A stretch of DNA of 40,464 nt from a virus: IMG/VR virus record IMGVR_UViG_3300032285_001056, positions 1 through 40,464 of that record. The stretch is one strand, 5' to 3'. Under the pieces are notes generated by a model. It did no database searches. It was not told where the DNA came from and worked only from the letters and a program-made list of their open reading frames with translations. Numbering within the stretch: the stretch's first letter is position 1; the number at the start of each line of letters is the position of its first letter. The translations under genes were made by a program, and so were the position numbers. Shown here in pieces: positions 6,159 to 17,300 of the stretch.

Positions 6159-8027
6159 ATGAGTTTAACTTTAGATAAGCAGATTTTAAGTGACATAACA
6201 GTGTACACTAAATATGCTAAATATTTGCCAAACAAGGAAAGACGTGAGACCTGGCATGAATTAGTAACAAGGAATATGGAGATGCACGTTGCCAAGTTTC
6301 CTACAATGAAAGAATCAATTGAAGCAATATATGAAAATTTTGTATTTAATAAAAAAGTTCTTCCTTCGATGCGAAGCTTACAATTTGGCGGGAAAGCTAT
6401 TGAGCTTAATAACGCTCGCATTTATAACTGCGCTTTTTTACCTATTGATAGTATTCATAGTTTTTCTGAAACTATGTTTTTACTTCTTGGAGGTACTGGA
6501 GTTGGCTATTCGGTCCAACAACATCAAATTGACAAATTACCTGAGATTAGAAAACCTAATTATGATCGTAAGAAAAGGTATGTTGTACAAGACAGTATTA
6601 TCGGATGGGCAGACGCCATCAAAACCCTCTTCAAGTCCTACACCGGAGCAATGACTTCTCATATTGAGTTTGATTTATCTGACATAAGACAGAAGGGTGC
6701 ATTGCTTGTAACTGCTGGTGGTAAAGCTCCAGGACCAGAGCCATTAAGAATTGCATTAGTAAAAATTGAAGCTATTCTTAGAACAAAAGAGGATCGATCC
6801 AAATTAACAGACATTGAGTGTCATGATATTATGTGTCATATTGCCGATGCGGTTTTAGCTGGAGGTATTAGGCGTGCTGCAATGATCAGTTTGTTTGATT
6901 TAGATTCTACCGCTATGTTAAATTGCAAAGCTGGAAACTGGTGGGAAGAAAATCCACAAAGAGGTAGAGCCAATAATTCAGTAGTACTTTTAAGACATAA
7001 AATTGATAAGAAAACATTTGACAAAGTTTGGGAACGTATTGAAGCTTCTGGATCAGGCGAGCCAGGAATTTACCTTACTAATGATAAAGATTGGGGTACT
7101 AATCCTTGTTGTGAGATTGCTTTACGTCCTTACCAATTCTGCAACTTAACAGAAATTAATATGGCTAATATTGAAAGCCAAGACGATTTTAATGCAAGAG
7201 CATCAGCAGCATCATTCTTGGGAACGTTGCAAGCATCGTATTCAGACTTTCATTATCTGCGAGATATATGGAGAAAGAATACAGAAAAAGATGCATTGCT
7301 TGGCGTTTCAATGACAGGTATTGCATCAGAGTCAAACTTAAAATTAGATTATGAAAAAGCTGCAAAAATTGTTAAAGATACTAATAACGAAATCGCATAC
7401 TTATTACATATTAACCCTGCTGCTCGTACTACAGCGGTCAAACCCGCAGGAACTACGAGCTTGGTGTTGGGTACTTCTTCTGGGATACATGCTTGGCACA
7501 ATGATTACTATATTAGAAGAATGCGATTAGGCAAGAATGAAGCAATATATTCTTATCTTGCAATAAATCATCCAGAATTGATTGAAGATGAATATTTTAA
7601 TCCAACATTACAGTCAGTCATTTCTGTGCCTCAGAAAGCTCCAGATGGTGCTATAACAAGATATGAGTCAACATTAGATCTATTAGAAAGAGTTAAATTG
7701 ATTTCTAAGGATTGGGTTAAGCAAGGTCATTCAAAAGGTAACAATACACATAATGTTTCATGTACAGTTTCGGTAAGAGATGATGAATGGAAGATTATTG
7801 GCGAGTGGATGTGGGCAAACAAAGATTATTATAATGGATTATCTGTTTTACCATATCACGGTGGTACATACAAGCAAACACCGTTTGAAGATTGTACCAA
7901 AGAGGTATACGAGCAAATGATGGCGACATTAAAAGATGTTGATCTATCAAAAGTAATTGAGATCCAGGATAATACAAACTTTGGGGAGTCAGTTGCGTGT
8001 GGACCGGGAGGATGTGAAATAACTTAA
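6159..8027 (+). CDS. Adenosylcobalamin-dependent (class II) ribonucleotide reductase, compact monomeric form
   Basis: 622 residues. Catalytic residues match the Lactobacillus leichmannii-type enzyme by spacing. C91 (RIYNCAF) and C328 (QFCNL) form the active-site redox pair. N315-P-C317-C-E319 gives the radical Cys with its Asn and Glu, with C317 to C328 separated by 11 residues as in 408/419. C614 and C619 (CGPGGCE) form the C-terminal shuttle, 5 apart as in 731/736. SMRSLQFGG and LGGTGVGYS are also typical. The enzyme reduces ribonucleotides to deoxyribonucleotides using B12. It is about 115 residues shorter than the L. leichmannii enzyme. NPC is followed by Cys where Gly is usual. Its place behind the ThyA/MazG genes makes a nucleotide-supply operon that is independent of oxygen but depends on cobalamin. 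Confidence 0.92.
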   Translation: MSLTLDKQILSDITVYTKYAKYLPNKERRETWHELVTRNMEMHVAKFPTMKESIEAIYENFVFNKKVLPSMRSLQFGGKAIELNNARIYNCAFLPIDSIHSFSETMFLLLGGTGVGYSVQQHQIDKLPEIRKPNYDRKKRYVVQDSIIGWADAIKTLFKSYTGAMTSHIEFDLSDIRQKGALLVTAGGKAPGPEPLRIALVKIEAILRTKEDRSKLTDIECHDIMCHIADAVLAGGIRRAAMISLFDLDSTAMLNCKAGNWWEENPQRGRANNSVVLLRHKIDKKTFDKVWERIEASGSGEPGIYLTNDKDWGTNPCCEIALRPYQFCNLTEINMANIESQDDFNARASAASFLGTLQASYSDFHYLRDIWRKNTEKDALLGVSMTGIASESNLKLDYEKAAKIVKDTNNEIAYLLHINPAARTTAVKPAGTTSLVLGTSSGIHAWHNDYYIRRMRLGKNEAIYSYLAINHPELIEDEYFNPTLQSVISVPQKAPDGAITRYESTLDLLERVKLISKDWVKQGHSKGNNTHNVSCTVSVRDDEWKIIGEWMWANKDYYNGLSVLPYHGGTYKQTPFEDCTKEVYEQMMATLKDVDLSKVIEIQDNTNFGESVACGPGGCEIT

Positions 8028-8037
8028 ATTAAATAAA

Positions 8038-8247
8038 ATGAAAGAACAAACTTTAATTGAAATGAAAAACAAATTAGATGCTGTTGTTAGAGTCCTGCAA
8101 CAAATTATGGATGATCAACAACATTTAAGAACACTTGCTGCAGGTACATTTGAAACTGTAAAACTATTGCCTGGTTATGATGAAGCAATTAAATCATTAA
8201 CTGAAAAAGCAAAACCGCCGGCTGAAGAGCCAAAATTAGAAATTTAA
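8038..8247 (+). CDS. Small helical protein
   Basis: 69 residues, not recognised. It is predicted mostly helical with heptad-like Leu/Val spacing (residues 8-35) and ends in a Pro/Glu-rich tail (KPPAEEPKLEI). It has no membrane segment, which argues against a holin. It is the last gene of the plus-strand block, 10 bases after the reductase, and is preceded by the A/T leader AAATAAAATG. The bidirectional hairpin follows 10 bases later. Confidence 0.65.
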   Translation: MKEQTLIEMKNKLDAVVRVLQQIMDDQQHLRTLAAGTFETVKLLPGYDEAIKSLTEKAKPPAEEPKLEI

Positions 8248-8257
8248 TTAAATAAGA

Positions 8258-8288
8258 AAAGGGGATCACAATTAAGTGTATCCCCTTT
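8258..8288. terminator. Bidirectional terminator between the convergent blocks
   Basis: AAAGGGGATCAC (8258-8269) pairs with GTGTATCCCCTTT (8276-8288), leaving one bulged T and a 6-base AT loop. It lies between the ends of the plus-strand (8247) and minus-strand (8328) genes. Plus-strand reading runs into a T-rich tail (CTCTTTC); minus-strand reading runs into TTCTTATTTAATT. It probably ends transcription from both sides and prevents antisense read-through. Confidence 0.8.
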
Positions 8289-8327
8289 CTCTTTCATGGA
8301 TTATTAGGTATGGTGCCTATTCTATTA

Positions 8328-11300
8328 TCAACCCATTTTTCTTTTACGTTTGTTTCTTCTTTCCATAGCTTTTTCCCTTCTTATTCTCATTCGTTCTTCC
8401 ATAGGCAAAGCTTTGATAGAATCCCTAATGCGTTCTCTTGTTTCCTTAGTTTTAATTTTACCCTCTTCTTTCCTTACTTCTTTAGCTTTAGCTCTTATTT
8501 CTTGATCTCCTTTTGTATCTTCAATGCCAACACTATATGGAGACCATCCCATTCCAATCATTACTCTTTGCCATGCTTGATTTTGTGAATTCATTGCTTG
8601 TGATACATTTTCAACCTTGTTTACAAGACGATCCATTGGGAAGTTTGTACCTGCTTCAACAAGTTTTCCTGTAACACTGTACATAGGACCTAAGTGAACT
8701 CTACCATCTTGCATAACGCCCCAACCTCTTTCTTTTATAAGGTCTTTTTCAAACTTTGTTTGTTGAAGTCCTGTATATACTTTTTTAAGTTTAGATCCAA
8801 TTGGAGGAGATATGTTTGCGCCCTCAAGTACAACTTTTGCATAGTCAGCTTTAAAATTCTTTTCTTTTTCTTCACGGTATTTTAAAAACATATTTTTTAA
8901 TGTAACCGTAATTCCACCAACAAATCCAGTACCCCTTAAAATGGTATCCAAAATATCATTACCTACAGATGCTATTTTATTATCTTTTTCTTTTAATTTT
9001 TTCTTTTTATCTTTGTCAAATTCATCACTATCATCTCCTCCATGATCACCAGAAAAAGCTATTGCAAATAAACCTTGTTGTAATACAGAAAACATTAAAT
9101 TCTGAATACCTAAATAATAAATAATTTTAGCTACATTTGTTTTATCATCTCCACGTCTATTTTTAAGATCTAAAAAAGATTTTTTAACAATACGAGACTG
9201 TTGCATTGCTGTGTTTTGGAAAGTTAATAATAACCTTCCTGCTGGACTTGCTTGTTGTTTTGATATATCTCTTGGATCACCAGATTGTTGCGTTTCATCT
9301 GATACTTTAGTAAAATCATTCCACGCATTAGCCTCCGCTTCTGCTTGTGATTGTCCTTCTTTTAAGTAGGTTTTAATTCTATTTCTATAAAACGGAGCAC
9401 CTCCGGAAGCAATAGCAAAACTATCCGCTAATTGTGTTGGTGTATAACCTATTTTTAATAAATAAGATACAACTGCGTTAACTTTATTTTTACTACCTGA
9501 AGCAGCATTGGCAATTTCAGCAGCAGCAACATCTTCTTTTAAACCGCCACGTCTTTCTTTCATTTTATCTGAATTCCAAATACGTGAAAAATCTTCCCAA
9601 TATTGTTTCTGATTAGCAAAAGCTTTACCAGCGGCTACTGGATTATTATCTCTTAAGTTTAAAAAGTTAACTGCACCAATTAATTGCAAAGCAGCAGATC
9701 TAGTGTTCAAGAACATAATAGTTCCTGTAGATCCATTCACCCAATTACTCCATGCAGAAGTTTCTTTGTCTTTGCCATAACTTCTGTTTTTACCATTAGT
9801 CATTCTGTACAATTGATCTTCTAAAGCTTCTCTTACATTTGTGCCATATACCGCTTCAATCTTATTCATGTTAGGTCCGGTTAATTTACCATTGTCCCAT
9901 GTACCAAACATTTTTTCGTAGTTTTCAATAAACTCCCCTAAGAATTTTTTTCTACCTTCTCCTTCAGTTAGATTGTGTAAATCAGATATAATTGTACTTG
10001 CATCCCAGTATTCTGATGGTTTAATCCAACCTTTTCCTTGTCTACCGGTTGCAATCAATCCTTGCTTAAAAGCAGTAAGTTCAGCGTCATTATTAACAAG
10101 ATCAGTTAATTTAACTTGATCTCTTTGAGATATTCCAGGAATTTCAATACCCTGTTCTGTCCACATTGCAACTCGTAATGCTTGATCATATGTGTAATCA
10201 CCATCAGGAGTTAACTTTTCAATTTTACTTCTAATATCAGGGAATTGATTAGTTAATGCTTTGTAATCTTTCTTAATTGATTGTCTTGCCGCGTCCATCA
10301 AATCATTACCATTAGCATATGGTTTTAATAGTGCATCTGCAAAGAATTTTTTATGAGCTTCTCCTTTACTACCTTTCCCCATAAAATTATATAATAATAA
10401 TTCAAAATCTGCTGCGGATGGTGGAACATAAAAATCAAATTTGTTTTTGTTTGCTCCTCTTCTTCTTGCAACAATATCTGAAAATACTTTATAACTTTCC
10501 ATACCAGTATTTTCCTCAATTATTTTATTGAAGTTTTCACTAATATCTAAACTAAATTTCTTTTTAGCTTGTTGTACTCTTCCTTTTACGTCAAGTACAT
10601 TCAATGCATCTTTAACTACTTGAACATTTGGCAAATGATCATCTACAAAATAAAAATCATTATATCCTTCTGAAGCTTTGGCTGTAATCCAGTCAGCTTT
10701 TGCCTGTGCTCTACTATCGCCAAGACCTGTAATATTTTCAAGTGGGATGTCTAAACCAAAAGTTCTTAAAAACTCTTGGATAGGCTCCGCGGCATCAGCT
10801 GGCCTTGCGGTTAATACAAATATATCGCTTGTTCCTCTCTTTTGAGATATTGCTTTTGCAACACTTAATAGAGGACCAGGCATTCCTTCTCTAACATTAG
10901 CAAAATCACTAAAGTCAAATTGAGCACCGTCATTAGCAAGTAACCCCGCTTTTTCAGCAAACTCAGCACCTGTTAAAGCACCGACGGTGCCATCAGGCAT
11001 TGTGTATAGCACTTGATTTGTAGTTGATCCTAAAGTATCATCAAAATCAAACACTCTTATTTTTTTAACTTCATCACTATATTTATCTGTTAATGAATCA
11101 GTAATGGCATCATTTGTATCCGCAATAACTTTACTTTCTTTACTGGCTACATTAGTCTTTGCTAAAGATTCTTGGGCTTTTAATGTATCATAAAAATCTT
11201 TAGGAGTTTCCCATCCCATTAATTCTGGATTTATTATTTTAACATTTGGATTAGCTTTAATGTAATCATTCCACGCTTCCAAGGCTGCCGGATCTTTATA

Positions 11301-14300
11301 TCTAGGTTTTCCGGGTAAATCGTATTTAGGTATTGCATTAGCAACTGATCTAGGTATATAATGTACTTGTGTATTAGATAAATACTTCTCAATATTTGTA
11401 TTTTTTCTAAAATCTTTATTAGTTAAATACTTATATACAACATCTTTTGCAATTTCTATTGGGGGGTTATGTTCTGCGATCATAGGACCAAGTTTTTTAC
11501 CTTCTAATCCAGACCCAATTTTGGCTGCTTGTCTTCCATGACCTAATTGATCCGTAAATATTATGTCTAAAGATTTTTTTATACTTTTATCTAATTCTGT
11601 TTTTTGACTTGGGTTTAATAATTCACCCTTAGCATCTTTTTTAAATCCTTTATAAATAATATCATATTTATTTTCTAAATAATTAATATCTGATATTACC
11701 GCTTTAAAAGCAGAGTCTTTATGTGATTGTGCAATATCTTTTACATCATTAAATTTATACTTTATTTCTGTTGTATATACAGGTATTCTTAATTTTTCTC
11801 CTTTACTATTTAATATTGATCTATTCTCAAAAGTAATTTGTTTATCTTTTGGTAAATTAAAACTTTTTTGTAATGGATCAATTATTTTTTCAAAAATATC
11901 TTTATTTGTTTTACCAATTAATCCTAAAGTTTTTAATCCTATTTTTGAAGCAGAAGTAGTTACTGTTCTAGCTTTTGAAATTACAAATCCTTCTAAAACT
12001 GCTTTTATATAATCTTCTTTTTGTTTGTCTGTTCCTTTAAAATTATTTATATTATTGAGCAAGCTAAATTTAGCATCGTCATAAATTTTATCAATATCGC
12101 TTTGTTTTTCTTCAATAGATTTACTTTCTTTTTTATTACCTTGTTCAAATTGGCGTATAATTTCACTTTGTTGAACATCTGCCATAACAACCCCTAATGC
12201 TTCTTGATTTTTTCTAAAAGCATCAAATATAGGGTTTTCTGTTTTAATTGCATTATTAAGATCTTCAATCTTTTTATTTTCAACAGGAGTACGTTTTTCA
12301 GGACTTATATCTTCTATCTCTAATATATCATGATATTTCTGCATACCGGATAAAACATCGTCTCTCCAGGCTTCTAAAGATATTTGTTTAGCTAATTCGG
12401 TGGCTACAGCTTCTTTAGCCCCTCTACGAGGATTTCCAGTTGCTGGATCAATAATTCTATTTGTAAAAGTTGCATCTGATACGGCATTTGCTACATCAGG
12501 GGTTCTTCTAACCATTAAATCTCCAGAAGTATTTCCTCTATTATCAGTTGTTGTAGCTGTTCTATCTATTTTTTTACCAATATAATCTGGATAAGATAAC
12601 CATTCACCATTAACTCTTTTCTGAACCGCTTCTGGTATACCTCCGGCCACTTCTGTTGCACTTGATTTACCCATTAAAAAGGTAGTAGTTGCATTCTCAA
12701 GTACCGCTTTTTTATTTTTAATTAACCAGTTTACAAGTTGATTGTCTTTTTTACCACCCATAGCAGTTTTAATATCAATGTCGACTTGCGACCCCATGTT
12801 ATTAAGTATCTCCCTAATAATAGGTTCAATACTCTTATTAACTGAGGTTTTTATATCTACCCTAGTTTTAAGAGTTCTTGCAATAGGCACAACCTTATTC
12901 TTTATAGTATTTAAAGTTTCTTTATCTACTATTTTAGAGTCAGTTAAACTTTTAAATTTAGGTTTATATCCTTGATCAACCTCTGACTCAAATTCAAAAT
13001 CTGCTTCTTCTTGCGACATTAATTCTTTTACAGAGCCAACACCACCCGCTTCCACATCTATTGACGATGTACTCAATTGCTTTTTATATTTATTAGCAAT
13101 ATCCCCAATTTTATTTTTAAGTCCAAATTGACTACCTAAAATAAATCCTCCTAAACTATTGTTAACTTCTGGATTAAATTTTAATAATGTTGCTTCTAAT
13201 AAACGATCTTTTACATCTTCTATAAATGTTTCAATATGTACTCCATGAATATTATCTGCAGAAACACCATTACGTGTTAATTCTTTTTTAATTAATGGAT
13301 CAAGCATATTACCATCAATTAATTTTTCTTTTGCTTTTAATACTCCACCAGCATCCCATTCTTCCTTGGTCATTTTATATTTGCCATTAGAATCTTTTGG
13401 GCCGACAAAGCTATCTATTTCATTACCTAATTTTTTTTCATCAACAGATTTTACTTTTTCTGTTTTTGATACAGGTTGTTTTGCAATTGGTTCAATTACC
13501 GTTTCAACACTAGGATTTTCTAAAGCATCAATCTTTGCATATAATTCATCTAGATCTATTTTATTGTCCCCATATAAATCATATAATTTCTTAACTTCCT
13601 CTTCTATATCTTTTGATTGCTTTGTATTTTTTGTTCCTTCATATGCATCTACAATTGCTTTATCGGCATTAACCATTTCATAATACCTTTTAATTGCTGC
13701 TGGATCATCAAGTTCTGCATTACCAATTTCAAGATCAGTTAATTTACCAAGATCTATATTAGCTATTGCTTCCGCATATTCATAGGATTTTTTATCTCCT
13801 CTTTTAAAACTTTGGGCATAGTCATTTAATACTTCAAGTAATTCATTTGCAGATTTTACCTCAACATTAATTTCTTTGTTTCTACCAATTAAATTATTAA
13901 AATCATTTAAAAGATTTTTGAAAAGACTACGGGCTTTTAATGGATTAGTAAGATTTTTTGCTTTACCCAACTCTTCAATTACCATTCTTACTATTTCATC
14001 CTGTATTTCAGCAGGATTAGAAATTTTACCTGTTTCAGGATCTATTTTTTTATATGTATGAGTAACACCTTCAATAAGACCCACATTTTCAGGTAATCCA
14101 GTTTCTTCATTAACAATACTGTATATTTTTTCATTAAATAAATCAGGAAAATTTTTATTTAATATATCAACAATTCTTTTATTTTTATTTGCTTCTAATT
14201 GTTGTTTATACAATGATATATCCTCAGGAGATGGTTTAACTTCTTTACCATCTTTTATAATTGTGGATTCAGCATATTCTTTTGCTTTTTTATTTACTTC

Positions 14301-17300
14301 AATAGCATCTACTAAATGCGAAAGCTCATGCGCAATTACACCTGTATTTGTAACATTATTTTTATTAATTTTATCTTTATTAAGATATATTGTTCCGGGT
14401 GTTTCTAATTCATTTGTTTCTTTATTATATATTGGCTCATCAAAAGAACTATTTTTTTCTCCTGAAATTACTTTTATATTTAAATCATGACCAAATTCAT
14501 TTTTATAATTTTCCATGAATTTAGGGTGCAACTGAGCAATAAAATTTTCAAGACCTTCATCTGTCTTTATTGCCTCACTATAAGCATAGTCCATATGAGC
14601 CTGTGAAAGCACCTCATAAGCACTTTTAGCTTGATTTAGATCTTTATTTAAAGCTTTTAAATCTTCTTTATTATTTGATTTATCACTTAATTTAAATTGT
14701 TCTACGGCTTGATAAGCTTCTTCATATTTTGTTTTACTTTCTTTTAAAGATTTTTCTAATTGTTCACCAGACATAAAGAAATTACCGGTCATAGTCTTAG
14801 GCACTTCCATATATGAAAAAGCTAAAGCATTACCTAACATTCTTTTAGTTACATCACTAAAGTTGTTAAATTCTTTATCTATATATTGTCCAAAATCCTC
14901 ATTTTTTGTAATTGAGTGGAACATATTTTCTGTAATTCCCGCAAATTCCATTAATCCAGCTCCTTTAGCAGAATTATATGCAAGATTGGATACATTATTT
15001 AATCCTCTATATTTAAAAGCATTAAATATTTTAAGTTCTTCCGGCAATAATGCTCCTCCTGTATAAAAAGCTGCTCCAGCCGTCGGTCCCATGCCGATTG
15101 CACGCATTTTAGCTTCTTCTTTAATAGCGGAAGTAATATGGAAAAAAGCTCTTTCACTTAATTTTTCGCTAGTCTTTAATGCTTTAAAAGCAGCTAATGT
15201 TTCTGATCCCAATGCTGCCGTAGCAAGACCCTCTGTTACAATTTCAGCAGCAACAATTTTTGCAACTAATGGCGCTCCAACTCCAGCTCCAAATCCAACT
15301 TGTGCTTTAAAAGTGGGTACTAATTCTAATTCCGCTTTATTTGATAATTTAATACCGGATTCTTCTAAAACTTGTTTGTCAAGATCTATTTTTTCTCCAG
15401 ATGTAATATAGTTTTCGTTAATACCTTTATTTATACCTTCCCAAACATTCCCAAAAAAGCCTTTAACTTTTTTAGTTGGGGATTGGTTTAACATATACAT
15501 ATCATTAATAGCTATTGTTTTAGCTTTTAAATCAATATTTGATTCTCTCCAATTATTTAAATCCGCGTCAATTTTAACCCCCCTACCATTTTTTGCCTTA
15601 GGATTATAAGAATATAAATCTAAAGACCCCATGCCTTCTTTTTGAAATCCTAAAAATTCTGACACTCCTCCACCACCAGATCCATTTTCTGAAATAGAAA
15701 TTTCTTTATTAACCATACCGGCTAATACTTTTTTAGGTACACCTGATAATAACATATTCCCACCAGGTAATTCTTTAACAGTATAACCCATCTGTTGCAA
15801 TTTATCACTTCTATCGGGATTGTACTTCATGACGGCATTGATTTTTTTATCACCATCATTAACATTACTTTCTAATTGAGAATTATATTTTACAAAAGCA
15901 TTTGCTATTTTTTCTGTAGTAGTTCCTCCCCATATTTGTTTGAATGAAGCAATTTTATCTGTTAATTCTACAGAAGTATCTTTACCCAAATCAACTTTCC
16001 CATCTTTAACAAGGGCTCCTTTAGATGTTTCTGGATTCCAAAAATATCTATTATATTCATCTCCTTGGGCCGATAATTTTTTTGCTTGATTTTCTGAAAG
16101 CGCTATTTGGGATTTAACATTATATATTTGATTTGCAATGTTTGGGTCTTTGGAAGTTTTTGCTTTTAATTCTAAATTATAAAGAGTTTCTTTTAATGCG
16201 GTTACATTGTTCCAATAATTTGCAATTGTTTTTTTAGAACTATCAAAAGTATTGTAAACATTTTTTTTATAACGATTTAATTCTACATCAAAACTTTTAG
16301 TAGCCAAGGCTTCTTGCTCTATTTTGCTTTTTTCTGCTTTTTGTTCTATATCTAATTGAGCAATGTGCTCTATTGCATATTTTTTAATAAGATTTTCATT
16401 TAATCCCGCCTCTAATAATTTTGGATTTCTAATAATAAAACTATCAACCCAATTTTGCGCTTCTTCTCCATTTGACGCTATTTTCTTTAAAGTATTTTCT
16501 TTAAATATTGGGTCATTTTTAATATCTAATTGTACGGCTTTATTAACATCTACCTTTACTTGTTTTGCAACAGCAATAACTTTTTCAGCTTGTGTATCAG
16601 GAGAATCATTTGGATCAAAAAGAGGTTTTGCTCCACTATCAATTGCTTTTCTTGTTAAACGCACTATTTCAGTGCCTTTAGATAATAATGGTGTTACATC
16701 CGCGCCTAATACACTTTGTACAGCGGCTTTAGGCAAAGCCAACATATTTTTAGCAATTCCCCAAAGCTCTAAAGTTCCATTTCCAGCATTTTCTAAAGCT
16801 GTTTCAGTAGTAAGTCCAGTATCTTTATAATTTGCAACTTCTTTTTTGTATTTAGCGTCGGCTTCTTTTGTTGCTTTAGTATAAGAACCATTACTATAAA
16901 TAAAATTGTTTAGGTCCTCCATAGAAGAGGCTCCACCCCCTATAGCCTCATCTTGTGCATTTCTTTCTTTATTACTGTTAATAACAGAATCTAAATTAAA
17001 TAAAAGTTTTTTTCCTGTTTTATTAGACTTTATTAATACAGTGTTTTCAAACATATTAGCCGGAGCTTCAATTGAAAAATCATTATTATCTTTATTTTTT
17101 GAATTTATTATTTGTTTTAAAGTAGTAGCTGCTTCATCATCATCAAGATTTTCAGATTGCCACCATTCTTTGTCTTTTCTTTTATACCAATCATTAGGTA
17201 TTGCAATTGGATTTTTATCCTCTTTATAAGGCAAAACATTTTTAATTTCCTTTTTAGCAACTTGCGTAGGAATTCCATTTGATTTAATTGATTGTGTATT

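Noticed and set aside
8038-8247. Holin
   Set aside because: The protein has no hydrophobic stretch long enough to span a membrane.
8310-17230. Many open frames on the plus strand opposite the giant gene
   Set aside because: They are antisense shadows of an AT-rich, Lys/Asn/Glu-rich coding frame and have hydrophobic Leu/Phe/Ser composition, no start context and no recognisable domain.
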